Of a stretch of DNA of 64,000 bases, positions 10,508 to 20,976 are shown one piece after another (position 1 is the stretch's first letter; each line of letters starts with the position of its first letter). This DNA is from Caenorhabditis remanei. Taxonomy: Eukaryota > Nematoda > Chromadorea > Rhabditida > Rhabditidae. The notes under the pieces are model-generated. The model was not told the DNA's origin and did not search any database. It saw only the letters and a list, made by a program, of their open reading frames with translations. The stretch lies in assembly GCF_010183535.1 (NCBI RefSeq), contig NC_071331.1, positions 16,120,001 through 16,184,000 on the forward strand, written 5' to 3'. The translations under genes and the position numbers were made by a program.

Positions 10508-12023
10508 TTAGTTCTTGAAATCTAAAGCATGAAGACGATTTTCAATGTTGAAAACAGGACAGTTGACACATCCTTTCTGCCAACCTAATCCATGACGTAC
10601 AGACACAATCTGAAAGTTTTATTGAGGGCGAGAGGTTTATGAGAGATTAATTACCCTGTTGCTATCTAGAGCTTGAAGATTATCCAGTCGGATCCACGGA
10701 AGAAGTCGAATTTCCGAAAGAAATGAGAAGACGACGTCAAAAATGATACGAACACACCACAAGAGAACAGCTCCTCCAGCAATCGTTTCAAGTCGAAGCT
10801 TGATGTTTAGGTACTGAAAAGAAAGAAAACGATTGATGAGAAACTTGTCTAATTCTCAATGACACTTACATCATAAACATCACAATTGATTGCAATCATT
10901 CGATTGACTTGATGATAATCTTCGGCATTATGGAGAATAAATAGAGAACCAACAAATATTAATGAGACAATTAGAGTGTAAAGAGCCAGATGACCACCGA
11001 ATTTGAAGAATTTATGCATCCGTTTTCGAGTCATTTCTGGTTCATTGTGCATTCTGTTTTTGGAGAAATTGGTTTTTGTTTTTGGAACTAAAATAGCTTA
11101 CTTTTCACTATGAGCAATTTGTGCCATTTTAGCAATAACGATACCGTAAGAACAGATTACTGTAAACATTGAAACAACGATAATTGCGATTGCAGTGATG
11201 ATAAGAGGACGTTGACAACTATGAAAGGGGCAAACTGAAAGAAGAAAAGGTTTAGAAGGTTCGGGAGAAGACAATTCTACCTCTGTCTTCTTTGGATGCA
11301 TCTACAATTACAGTAGTCATTGGTGCATAGGAAGCAGCATACATAATAGAGAGACACCATGTGAAACCAACGACGAGAGATAGACGACGGATACTACATA
11401 TGGACTGGAATCCATAGGGACGAGTCACACTTATCTGGAATTATTCTGAAATATTATTCAACTAGTGATATTCAAGGTTTACGTGTCGAAGAATGATAAC
11501 AGCAATATGAGAAGAAGTTAATTGAATCACTCCGAATGTACAAATATAGAGAAATAGGGCAAGAACCATGTAGGAAGCTGAAAAAAACTTGGATTATTAG
11601 ACATCATTTGAATGAAAACAAACCAGAATATGAGTTGGCAAAAAGAGAAGCCGCAGCGATGAGTACAGAAGAGAATATGTCAGCGACAGTACGTGAAACA
11701 ATTATGCTGAAACTCTTGATTTCGTCTAGATCATAAATTTCTGGAACTCACCTATACTTTCTTGAAGGAATCTTCCTCCCGAGTAGAGCATATAAAATTG
11801 CAGCTAAAAGAGTTAAAGAAAAAACAAATGAAATAATAGAGAATATTGGAGTCATGAGAAGAATTGAATCTGTTGACTGAAATGTCAGATATGCATATTC
11901 ATTCTGAATAGAGCCACTTACTTTATCAAGTCTTGCATGTCTTCTTTCAATCTTATCAACTTCTTGTTCACTCATATGAAGCTCACAATCACGAGCCAAT
12001 CGAGTCAAATTGATATGAACCAT
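10508..12023 (-). CDS. seven-transmembrane receptor, orphan, rhodopsin-like
   Basis: Nine exons on the minus strand: 12023-11922, 11876-11752, 11706-11624, 11577-11483, 11434-11281, 11234-11102, 11053-10870, 10813-10655 and 10609-10508; 378 residues. Seven hydrophobic segments appear in order: around LLMTPIFSIISFVF, ADIFSSVLIAAASLF, MVLALFLYICTFGV, LSLVVGFTWCLSIMY, LIITAIAIIVVSMF, LALYTLIVSLIFVG and AGGAVLLWCVRIIF. After segment 3 comes LRHISVTRPYGF, which sits where rhodopsin-type receptors have DRY...; here it is LRH. There is no NPxxY in segment 7. The N-terminus has an NLT glycosylation site. It is probably a chemosensory or peptide receptor; I cannot place it in a named nematode family. 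A short third exon is needed to keep frame. The 5' end follows an acceptor-like TTTCAG. Confidence 0.7.
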
Positions 12024-14325
12024 TTTCAGATGTTTACCTTGGTTTCATTACGAAATAAAGATGGATTCTGAAACAAAAAGCAACTGAGAAAGTGTGAAAT
12101 ATTTTGAATGAAATACAAAAACGGAAAAGATATCGTGAGCGGTGTGCGCAGATTTCGAGTGTCTCACGCATCGACCTCAATTGGTTTTGTATCGGAATTG
12201 AATGGCTATTTATGGAGAGAAAAAGAAGAAAATTATTATGAAGACAATGGGAATTGTGCCAAGAAAAACGAATGATATTAATGATTAATGAGAAAACAAC
12301 TGATGAAATACGAAACCACTGGGAAAAAATGAAGGTGGAGAAACGAATTTGACAGCTACTTGTTCTTGAAAAATGATGAAAAGTTGTTACAGATATTTCC
12401 GATCGATTGATTTAGTGATTTTCATGGAGAAATGAGACTATTTGGAACGATACTATTTGAAAAAGCTTTTCGTCCGAGTTCGTGACTACAGTAACCCAAC
12501 TTCCCACTTTGTTCACAACATACATCTACAAGTATCATATAATAAAGGTCAAAATAAAAGGATTTAATGAAATTACAGGAATTTCATCAAAAAATACTTT
12601 TTTTAAAAATGAAGAAAGTGCATCTGTAGGTTAAGGAAAAAGCTCAAAAGAAATGACAATACAAGCCGAAAAGGGACGAATAGTGGACATTGAAAGACGA
12701 GTAAATCGGCTCCGTCTCATTTCTTCCGGGGGAGAGTTTTCAGTCAATGAAATAGTATTATTACCTGAGAGACGGTAGATTTAGAACAAATAAAAGCTCG
12801 ACCTGGTACGTGAAAGGTGAGACAAGTGGTCAAACTTCTTTTGCTCGTTGCGCGGAGAAGAAAAAAAGAGAACGTTTTGTTTTGAACTTGGTCGTTTTCT
12901 TCGATTGTATAGGTCATTTTGTGTTTTGGAAAAAGGACTAATGGGGTTGAAATGGTTCGAAAAAAGATGAAGATAAATTGAGAATTGTTTGGACAGCTGA
13001 ATGAATTGCGTGATTTTTGAGAACCTTCTGTGATGGGTGGCGATCGGATATGATTCAAAAACAATAAATATTTTACTTGATATATTACAGCATTTTACTT
13101 GATGTGAAAAAATATGTTTCATAATCAGAAGTTTTTCAATGAACAGCAACTTAGAATCTCATATGATATATTTTCTGAGGAAAAACACGGGTGAACCGTA
13201 AACACTTGAAAATATCCTCAGAACAAATAACTGAAATGGTTTTTCAAGGAAATCGAGTTGAGAAGAGTGATATGACAGTAAAAAGAACAAGTTTTAGTGA
13301 AAGTTTGATGATGAGATGTATCAAAGAAGATGAGACTAGAGGCCATGAAACTCGGGAGCACATAACTTGCTCTCTTTCAGTGTACATACTCAAATCACTT
13401 CGATATCAGGTCTAATTTTCTGAATTTATTAGATTTTAAAATTTTTCGTGTTTTTTTCTGGAGCTTACTTCCAAAAAGTATCTAATGAAATGAAACTCAT
13501 AAGAACCTTGTCAGTTAAATTATTTTCACAACTCGCCAGTTTTTGATTACATTTTATTTTGAGAGACCACAGCTTTTCAATTGATACATTTTCTTCTTAT
13601 GGTGAAAAGCGTTGAAAATGAAAAAGAAAAAAGCCAACTCGGAAGAAAATTTGATCGTTGGAATAATAAGAAGGATATCAGAAGTCGAATACAATTGATT
13701 CCTTCTTTGAGAATTTTCATTCTCCGAGATTTAGAATTCCGATAAAACCTGAAAGTATATGAGATTAAAAAGTCAAAAAACCAAACCAAAATCTTATAAA
13801 TATCCATTTAGCAAGAAAAAAAGCTCCTACTAACCACAACTCTATCTGTTCTTTTCTTTTCTTTTCCCCATTGCCGGAAGTAGTTTCAACACTTTTCTCT
13901 TTTTTCATTCTCGATGTTCCTTTGTATATAAAATCTCTTCTGATCCAGAAAACTCTGTCGTCTAAAGCAGATCATGGAAATGCAAGAGACACCGAGCACA
14001 CAAGCCTCTTTTCATCCAAAAGAGCTCTCCGTTCTGGCATTGTTGCCACGACAACACAGCTGAAAAGTGAGCTCACCTCTCTCTCCCTGCCTCCTTTCTC
14101 TCCCTCGGAGACCTCAAGTTCTTTTTCACTTCCTGTCATTGATCGTTCCGGATGAATAACTTTTTAAATACTATTTACAACAACGTAAACTTATTCAGAA
14201 ACTGCTCACTCGTCCATATAATTACTACTTTCGTTGTTTTGCCCTTTTCAAATGTTCTTTCTTTTTTGTTTTTTTTTCTGAATCTTTTTTATGAATACAT
14301 ATGTTTATTTTCAGAACAAACAAAA
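12024..14325. other. intergenic, between divergent receptor and amt-2 genes
   Basis: No gene is supported. The segment 13620-13775 is the source-like sequence matched by the start of the amt-2 fragment at 5935-6070, so the duplicated unit extends well upstream of amt-2. Open stretches at 12781-13149 (minus), 13191-13415 and 13871-14155 (plus) have no domain or spliced extension. The last 150 bases are T-rich and end in TTTATTTTCAG (14304-14314), the acceptor used ahead of the amt-2 start. Confidence 0.5.
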
Positions 14326-16304
14326 ATGATGAATCACAGTCAACCAACTGTTCGAATGAAACCAGATAAACAACTTGACTGTAATTTAAGTCAAGATGAC
14401 GGTGTCTGGATGATGGCTTCAAGTTTTATTATATTCACAATGACTGCTGGTTTTGGATTGTTAGAATCTGGAAGAGTTTCATCAAAAGATGAAGTGAATT
14501 GTATGGTTAAAAACGTGTTTGACGTGATTTTTGGAGGTGAATTTTTGTATCAGAAAGGGGCAATTGAAATTGAATTTGTAGGTCTCGCATATTGGATGTT
14601 TGGTTACGGGTTGACATTCGGAGATTCAAAACATCAATTGGGTCGATTCTTTGGATTCGGAGACTTTTTCTTCGATCCAGAAAGAGTTTCCGATGATGAC
14701 TCCACTGATGAGGTTGGGAAAAGGATTAGGATTAGAAGTTGAGCTATATTCTCATTATTCAGAAAGGAATCTCTTATTCACTTTTTATTTTTCAAATGAG
14801 TTTTGCCACGACAACGTCTACCATCGTTTCTGGTGAGATTTGAGAATTTCTGGACATTGTTTGGAGAATGAATAAATTGAAAATTATTATCTTAAAGTCA
14901 ATTTTCAGCTGGAATGTCAGAAAGAATTCATTTGAAATCTCACTGTTTTATATCATTTGCAATCACATTGGTTCATTCAATTGCTGGTCACTGGGTCTGG
15001 GATCAAGAAGGAATATTCCGAACGATGGGAGTTGTCGACTCGGCGGGATGTAGTGCTGTTTGTCATTCATGTTTTATGTGAAACAAAGACGTGGTTGTCA
15101 TGTTACAGGTGCATTTGGTTGGAGGAATATCTGGTTTAGTCGCCACTTTATATCTGACACCGAGGAGAAATCGATTCGCAAAGAATGGATTACGAACAGT
15201 CAGTGATCCGACGAAAGCGATTTTAGGGTTTTTAATGATTTGGTGGGGATGGTTGGCATTTAACACTTCGTCGAATTATGCTGTAACGCATGGACAATGG
15301 ACAGAGGGAATGAGATCTGCAGTTGGGACAATCCTTGCTTCGGCAGGAGGAGGTTTGATTCTTTTTCGTAACATCCAAATTGAAAAGAAACAATTTTCAG
15401 GAGTGGTGACTGTTGTGATAACAAGATATGCCACAAAAAAGATTCAAATGGATATGTTAATAGATGGAATGCTGGCTTCTCTAGTTGCCAGTACGGGGGG
15501 ATGTCTGTATTTTACTCCTTGGCAGGCTACTCTAGTTGGAGCAATTGGATCATCACTTGCTCTTGCAGCGTATCCTGTTACAGAATGGTTAAAAGTATGA
15601 TTATTTCTTTTGAGTTAAAATAAAAGAAATTGGTTTCAGATTGATGATCCAGTTGGAGTATTTCCAGTCCATGTTGTTGGATCCATTTGGGGAATGATCG
15701 CTCCCGCTATTTTCGTTTATAGAAGACCAATGAATTTCGGACCACCGGAGTGCAATTTCCAGGTTTCGAAAAGATTTAATCAGTAAACCAAGTGATCATA
15801 TTCAGACATCAGATGAGGCAAATGGATTACTGTATGGCGGTGGTTTCTATCTTCTGTTTCTCCAATCTTTCGTCATTGTTGTCATTGCAACATACAGTGC
15901 AATTTGTGCATTCATTATTCTTTTTGTTAGTTTTCTTTTATAGATATTGTCTCTGAAAAACAAACTAGTCATTCAGATAATGCATCACTCCCCAATTGGT
16001 CTCCGAGTCGATAAATATCAAGAAGAATTAGGAGCAGATCTAATCGAACATGGATTAGCTGGAGTGAATGTGATGACTTATACTCTTGAGAAAAAGTTGG
16101 ATACAAAGTGAGTGTTACAGAACCATTGTCTGAAATTCCAATTCTTATTCCAGAACACTATCAGCAGTTCTAATGATAATTGTTCGTTGGAGAGCGAAAG
16201 CAAAACTTGGAGCAATGAGAAGAAAACAAGTCCATGACAGTGGATTAGTCACTCCGAAGCCTACTGAAAACGTGGAAATGAATGTAATCCATCGACGTCA
16301 TTGA
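14326..16304 (+). CDS. amt-2: ammonium transporter (Amt/MEP/Rh family)
   Basis: Ten exons: 14326-14536, 14582-14712, 14763-14832, 14909-15057, 15109-15352, 15401-15594, 15640-15762, 15806-15925, 15977-16107 and 16154-16304; 507 residues. It moves ammonium/ammonia across the membrane. The first helix (DGVWMMASSFIIFTMTAGF) is typical. The pore carries the conserved Asp of the DSAGCSAVHLVGG segment and the twin histidines, one there and one in FPVHVVGSIWG. The second intron has an unusual GTTGGG donor and the fourth GTTTGT. The start is the first ATG after a TTTCAG acceptor; the open frame upstream to 14152 is outron. I assign amt-2 because in C. elegans F49E11.3 lies beside scl genes. A broken copy lies at 5935-6885. 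Confidence 0.88.
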
Positions 16305-16549
16305 GTTATTTATCATTTCATCGGTTAACTGTTGATCCTCTTTTCTGAATCCCTGTGAATTTTTACTGAACGAGTCATAAATATTTTCTGATTTCAAAGA
16401 CAGAGAGTTTCCCATATGAATCCATGAGAAGTATTCTACTGTTCCCAGCAGTTTCGAGCCGCCAAAGACATTTTCAGTCATTTTTCCCATTCGCTCTTTT
16501 CTCATTCTTTTCACTCGTTTTTTCTTCTCATTCTGTCGTTTTGTATTCT

Positions 16550-17370
16550 ATGCGGACGGTTCTTCTTCTACTTTTTGCTTCGGCGATCGGTATGTTTTTC
16601 CTTTTTTATTCTACCCAAACATTTTTGTTTCTTTCATGTTTTCTTTGTGAAGAGTTCTCGGAACAAGGAAAACTGAACCTGCTGAATGCTCATAATGAAT
16701 ACCGTTCGAAACTTGCTCTCGGCCAATTTTCGGTTCGAGGAGTCAAGAAACCAGCTGCTAGTCGAATGAGGAAGATGGTGAGCTTACATATTTTAAAAGC
16801 AAATTAGATATATTTCTCAGTCATGGAGTGATAAATTAGCGGTTCCCGCTGGAAAGTTTGCTGAAACATGTCCCAAAAACCATTCTGAAGTGAAGCAAAT
16901 TGGAGAAAATATCTTCTGGCATTACTCGAACACGTTCAACACTCCGGAAGAATATGTGAGTTTTCCTATTCCTACTTCCCAAAAATGTAATATTTTAAGG
17001 GAACTCAAGCTCCTCAAAAGTGGTGGCAAGAGTTCGAGACAAACGGATGGGATTCATTGATCTATAATCACGCAACTCAAAGATTTCAAATCGGACACGC
17101 CGTCCAAATGGCTTGGCATGAAACGAGTAAAGTTGGATGTGGATATGCAAAATGTGGAATGGGAACTTCTGATCAGACTCTTGTAGTCGTTTGCCGTTAT
17201 TACAAAAAGTTGGTTTATTTTGGAAATTGAATTGATTAATGTTCTATTCCAGGGGAAACATGGAGGGAGAATCGATTTATGAAGAGGGAGCAACTTGCTC
17301 GAAATGTCCAGAAGAATATCAGAAGTGTCCGTTTGGATTGTGTGAGAAAGAAGGCGTTGACACTGATTGA
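16550..17370 (+). CDS. scl: CAP-domain secreted protein, divergent member (scl array gene 1)
   Basis: Exons 16550-16589, 16653-16777, 16821-16955, 17000-17208 and 17253-17370; 208 residues. A signal peptide (MRTVLLLLFASAIG) is followed by a CAP/SCP domain with NAHNEYRSKLA, IGENIFW, WQEFE and GHAVQMAW, so all four CAP pocket residues (two His, two Glu) are present. The C-terminal cysteine tail is degenerate (TCSKCPEEYQKCPFGLC). It is the most divergent of the ten array members. The gene starts only 245 bp after amt-2 stops, has no TATA-like box, and its first acceptor is TGTGAAG rather than TTTCAG. Its function is unknown; CAP proteins are secreted and often bind lipids. Confidence 0.85.
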
Positions 17371-17760
17371 ATATGCTTTTGTAATAAATAATTTGCATTG
17401 TTGTCGAATTTAACTGACTTGAGAAGTCGATTCGATCGGAAATCGAGACTCGAGAATCGAGGGAAATCTGAAATCGGAAGATTATTTCAGGCTAGCTGCA
17501 CTAAATCCTATTTTTTGGCACGATAGCAGATTGACTGACTTGATGACTATTTCATCTCATCCCCTTCTATCTAAAAAATTCATCAAAACATTGTTCGAAG
17601 TTGACTGTGTCAATTCAATTCACCAAAAAAGAAAGATTGGATAATAGGCGGTCGATAAATAAAATATATAATAAATAGGTTTATGAAAACATTGAACTGT
17701 ATCCTAAACAGTATAAAAGTGAAGTGAAATGTGCAAACAATGTCATTTTGAAAAATAAAT
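17371..17760. other. spacer with TATA box of array gene 2
   Basis: Holds the AATAAA of gene 1 (17382-17387) and TATAAAA at 17712-17718, 43 bp before the next start codon. Nothing else seen. Confidence 0.5.
17712..17718 (+). promoter_or_regulatory. TATA-like box of array gene 2
   Basis: TATAAAA 49 bp before the ATG at 17761, the spacing shared by most genes of this array. Confidence 0.55.
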
Positions 17761-18517
17761 ATGAACTTTTACTTCCGGTTATTCGCTCTAGTGGCTACTG
17801 TACTTTCTGGTGAGTTTATTCATTTTTAGGTTATGAATAAAAATATTTAGAGTTTTCTGAAACTGGAAAAGATTTTATCCTGACAAGGCATAATGAACTC
17901 CGTTCTCGAATTGCTCTTGGAAAATACGTGACAAGAAATGTCACGAAAGAACCTGCTACAAACATGCTGAAATTGAATTGGAACGCAACTCTGGAATCTT
18001 CTTCGCAATTATTTTCATCCGGATGTCCAGCTGGTCATTCAAAAAATCGAAATAATATTGGAGAGAATATGTACTGGTGGACATCTCCAGTTATAACTGA
18101 AACTGATTCTGATTCACTTGGAAATAGATCATCCAATTTATGGGAAAGTGAGTTTCAGAGATATGGATGGACTGAGAATAAATTGAGTCAAGATGTTTTC
18201 AATACTGGAATCGGACATGCTTCACAGGTAACTCGACGTACTAGTTATTTAGAATCTCTTTTTACTTCAGATGTCCTGGGCTCGTACCAGTTCTATTGGA
18301 TGTGGAGTGTCTAAATGTACAGGTGGATCTATTGAAGGAACTGAATATGTTGTTGTATGTCAATACTATCCAGCGTGGGTCTCTGAATAAATTTCACTTA
18401 GAATTCTTCATTTTCAGAGGAAATTATATTGGCTTGAATATTTATGAATCCGGAGAGACATGTTCAGCCTGCCCGAATGGAAAGAAGTGTGAATCGAGTA
18501 CAGGATTGTGCATTTAA
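17761..18517 (+). CDS. scl: CAP-domain secreted protein (scl array gene 2)
   Basis: Exons 17761-17809, 17851-18227, 18271-18374 and 18418-18517; 209 residues. Signal peptide of about 17 residues, then a CAP domain with RHNELRSRIA, IGENMYWW, WESEFQRYGW and GHASQMSW; the short tail has the array's TCSACPNGKKCE...GLC cysteines. Unlike its neighbours it lacks the intron after the KM codons and has a private intron directly after GHASQ, so its gene structure differs. The outer histidine motif reads RHN where others have AHN or IHN. Probably an extracellular protein of unknown partner. Confidence 0.88.
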
Positions 18518-19005
18518 AATTGAAATTATTTATTTTATTAGTCTTTTGTTTTGAATGAAAAATGGACACAGTCGTTGATTTGAATTGTGTGCTTTTTATT
18601 ATTTCAGTGCAATTAATATCATGCAAAAAAAGGAAGATTACTGGAAAAAGTAGGAATAATAATTCCAGGGGATCAGAAAACTTCAAAACGATCCATATTA
18701 GGAGAAAGCTTTGCAGGCTATTCACATAACGTGGTCCAACAGATTCTTTTGTGTTGTTGTTTACCAGAATTACTCAGTAAAACTTCTCTCTTTGAATACT
18801 GCAGATGAATTGTTAAAAGATCGAGATAAAAATATTTGTCAACAAAACTGACAATGGCCATTCAGACAAAAAAGCTTCTTCAATGGGTCCATCTTGATCA
18901 AAACAGGAATTGTTATTTTTATTATTGTGGTCAGATAATCTGAATTTTATTTGAAAAACTTGTATAAATGGGCGGACGGATAACTGCAGATCATCCCCCG
19001 GAAAC
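18518..19005. other. spacer with TATA box of array gene 3
   Basis: TATAAAT at 18963-18969, 37 bp before the start of gene 3. The antisense open stretch 18813-19058 is not a gene. Nothing else seen. Confidence 0.5.
18963..18969 (+). promoter_or_regulatory. TATA-like box of array gene 3
   Basis: TATAAAT 43 bp before the ATG at 19006. Confidence 0.55.
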
Positions 19006-19807
19006 ATGAATTCACTTTTCATAATTCTGACTTGTATGACTGGTAAGTCTCTATCCATTACTTTCTTTCTAGCAAGTCTTCCAGGTGTTTATTCTCAATT
19101 CACTGCAATCGGTCAACAAGAAATAGTCGATGCTCACAACAAACTGAGATCATCTCTTGCCAAAGGAACCTACGTGGCAAAAGGAACAAAACAACCATCT
19201 GCAACCAATATGAAGAAAATGGTTAAATTTTTTACAAAACTGAAAAACTGCTCCGATTACAGATCTGGGATGCTACTGTTGCCACTTCTGCTCAAAACTA
19301 CGCCAATACGTGTCCCACCGGCCACTCAAAGGGATCTGGTTATGGAGAGAATTTATATTGGTCATGGACTTCTGGAAAGCCATCTGCTCTCGATACCTAT
19401 GTGAAACAAACTTATTTCTTGGGTGGCTAGATTATATTCTATTTTTAGGGAACAGTAGCTTCAGCTGCCTGGGAGAAAGAATTCCAAGATTATGGATTGA
19501 ATTCGCTCACAATGGACAATGCCCTATTCAACAGTGGAATTGGGCACGCAACTCAAATGGCTTGGGCCAATAGTAATCTAATTGGATGTGGAGTGAAGAA
19601 TTGTGGACCTGATTCTACGATGAACAATATGAATAGAATCTCTGTGGTTTGCCAATACAAAGCACCGTAAGTGATTGAAGATTAACACGAACAAGATGAA
19701 AATTCAGAGGAAACTACATGGGTGAAACGATTTACCAGCAAGGATCGACATGTTCCAAGTGTCCAGATTCAGCGAAATGCGACACAGCTTCTGGATTGTG
19801 CGCTTAA
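19006..19807 (+). CDS. scl: CAP-domain secreted protein (scl array gene 3)
   Basis: Exons 19006-19042, 19085-19221, 19263-19400, 19449-19666 and 19708-19807; 209 residues. Signal peptide ending before VYSQF, CAP domain with DAHNKLRSSLA, YGENLYWSW, WEKEFQDYG and GHATQMAW, and the tail TCSKCPDSAKCD...GLC. It keeps all four introns found anywhere in the array's main subgroup and so may show the ancestral structure. The codon before WDA is ATC, where most members have AAA (K). Likely secreted; role unknown. Confidence 0.9.
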
Positions 19808-19986
19808 TCGGAAAGGGAAAACATTCAACTGATTGGGAAATATAACTTTATTTATTTATTTTTATTTTCGAATTATTTATTTCTATGAATGGAAAATAAA
19901 AACGTTTATGTCTTCAACTTCTTCAGTTGCCGGTGGCAAGGTACCCCCATACCCCAGTATTTATCTCCGACTCAACGCAGAGAATA

Positions 19987-20115
19987 CAAGGTCCGAAAAT
20001 TAGTCTAAAACGAGTTCTGAGGCCTCAAAGTGTAAAAAAAGGGCCGTGAAGGTTTGCCCCCTTTTTTGACACTTTGAGGCCTCAGAACTCGTTTTAGACT
20101 AATTTTCGGACCTTG
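19987..20115. repeat. hairpin-forming inverted repeat, 57-bp arms
   Basis: Bases 19987-20043 and 20059-20115 are inverted copies with one mismatch, leaving a 15-base loop. The outer ends read CAAGGTCCGAAAATTAG. RNA from it would fold into a long hairpin. It is probably a small palindromic MITE; no target duplication is obvious. Confidence 0.85.
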
Positions 20116-20561
20116 CTCCAAGAGACTTTTCTCTTTTCTACAAAATTCAGAGTAAATTCATATTCAAAAAATGTCAATTTTGGGAATACCGGTGTCCCCC
20201 TTTAAATCTTCTTTCTTGCAATAAATTACATTTGTTGTTAGAAACTGTGTTTTTGTAGCCTATTTTTATCAGAACCCGATCACCCCGTATTTATACCTGG
20301 GCAACTCTTCTCTAAATGGAAAGGATATTTAGGAAAACAAACAAACCGTTTTTTTCACTGATTCACTTCGTATGAAAGCTTCTAATTTTATTAAAATTAA
20401 TGTAGAACAAGCCATAAAGATCTGTCTCTTTTCCTCAAGACAGTACCCAACTCTCTCTCTTATCTGTGTCTCTTCTCTCTAACGCATATCCATGAGGGCG
20501 CGTTTACATCTCCTGTCGGCGCGGTATTTAATTTTTATTATTCCTGTTTTCTTTTAATTTA

Positions 20562-20883
20562 TCACAGGGTCTCGGGATGAGTAGTGAAAATAAACGCGCT
20601 CCGCTGAAATCAGCTGAAATTTTAGCGCGAAATTCGAAATAAATTTTTTATTTAAAAATTTTATTTATTTTTTTAATAGAATTAATCTTGAAAAGATGCG
20701 AGACAGTCGAAAAACTGGCCAAAATGCGGCAAAACTGGCATAAATCGGCTCAAAGATTGGTCGATTAGGCTGCGTATCAAAATGCCACAGTGAAACAGCG
20801 AATTGCAAAAATTAAAATTTGAATTTGCCGCCAATGTCTAGTGGAGCGCATACGATTTCACTACTCACACCTAGACCCTGTGA
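20562..20883. mobile_element. MITE with terminal inverted repeats
   Basis: A 322-bp element begins TCACAGGGTCTCGGGATGAG and ends with the imperfect inverted copy (about 20843-20883, ...GACCCTGTGA). TTTA flanks it on both sides (20558-20561 and 20884-20887), a likely target-site duplication. The interior is AT-rich and non-coding. It ends 93 bp before the haspin start codon, so it contributes to that gene's promoter region. Confidence 0.75.
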
Positions 20884-20976
20884 TTTATTCACTTCTGGAA
20901 ACATAGTTTTAAGTCATTGAAGTTACTCCAAATCTTTTGCAATTTGATCTTCTTAGAAAAATTAATAAATCTCAGA

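Larger units (their letters stand above)
19808..20976. other. spacer between array gene 3 and the haspin gene, with two inverted-repeat elements
   Basis: Holds a hairpin element (19987-20115) and a TIR element (20562-20883), both listed separately. AATAAA for gene 3 is at about 19896-19901. No coding sequence is seen. Confidence 0.6.

Noticed and set aside
12781..13149. 122-codon minus-strand open frame upstream of the receptor
   Set aside because: AT-rich, His/Phe/Ser-biased translation with no domain; likely chance.
14152..14325. In-frame upstream extension of amt-2
   Set aside because: It runs through a T-rich outron and a TTTATTTTCAG acceptor; Amt proteins have a short N-terminus, so 14326 is the start.
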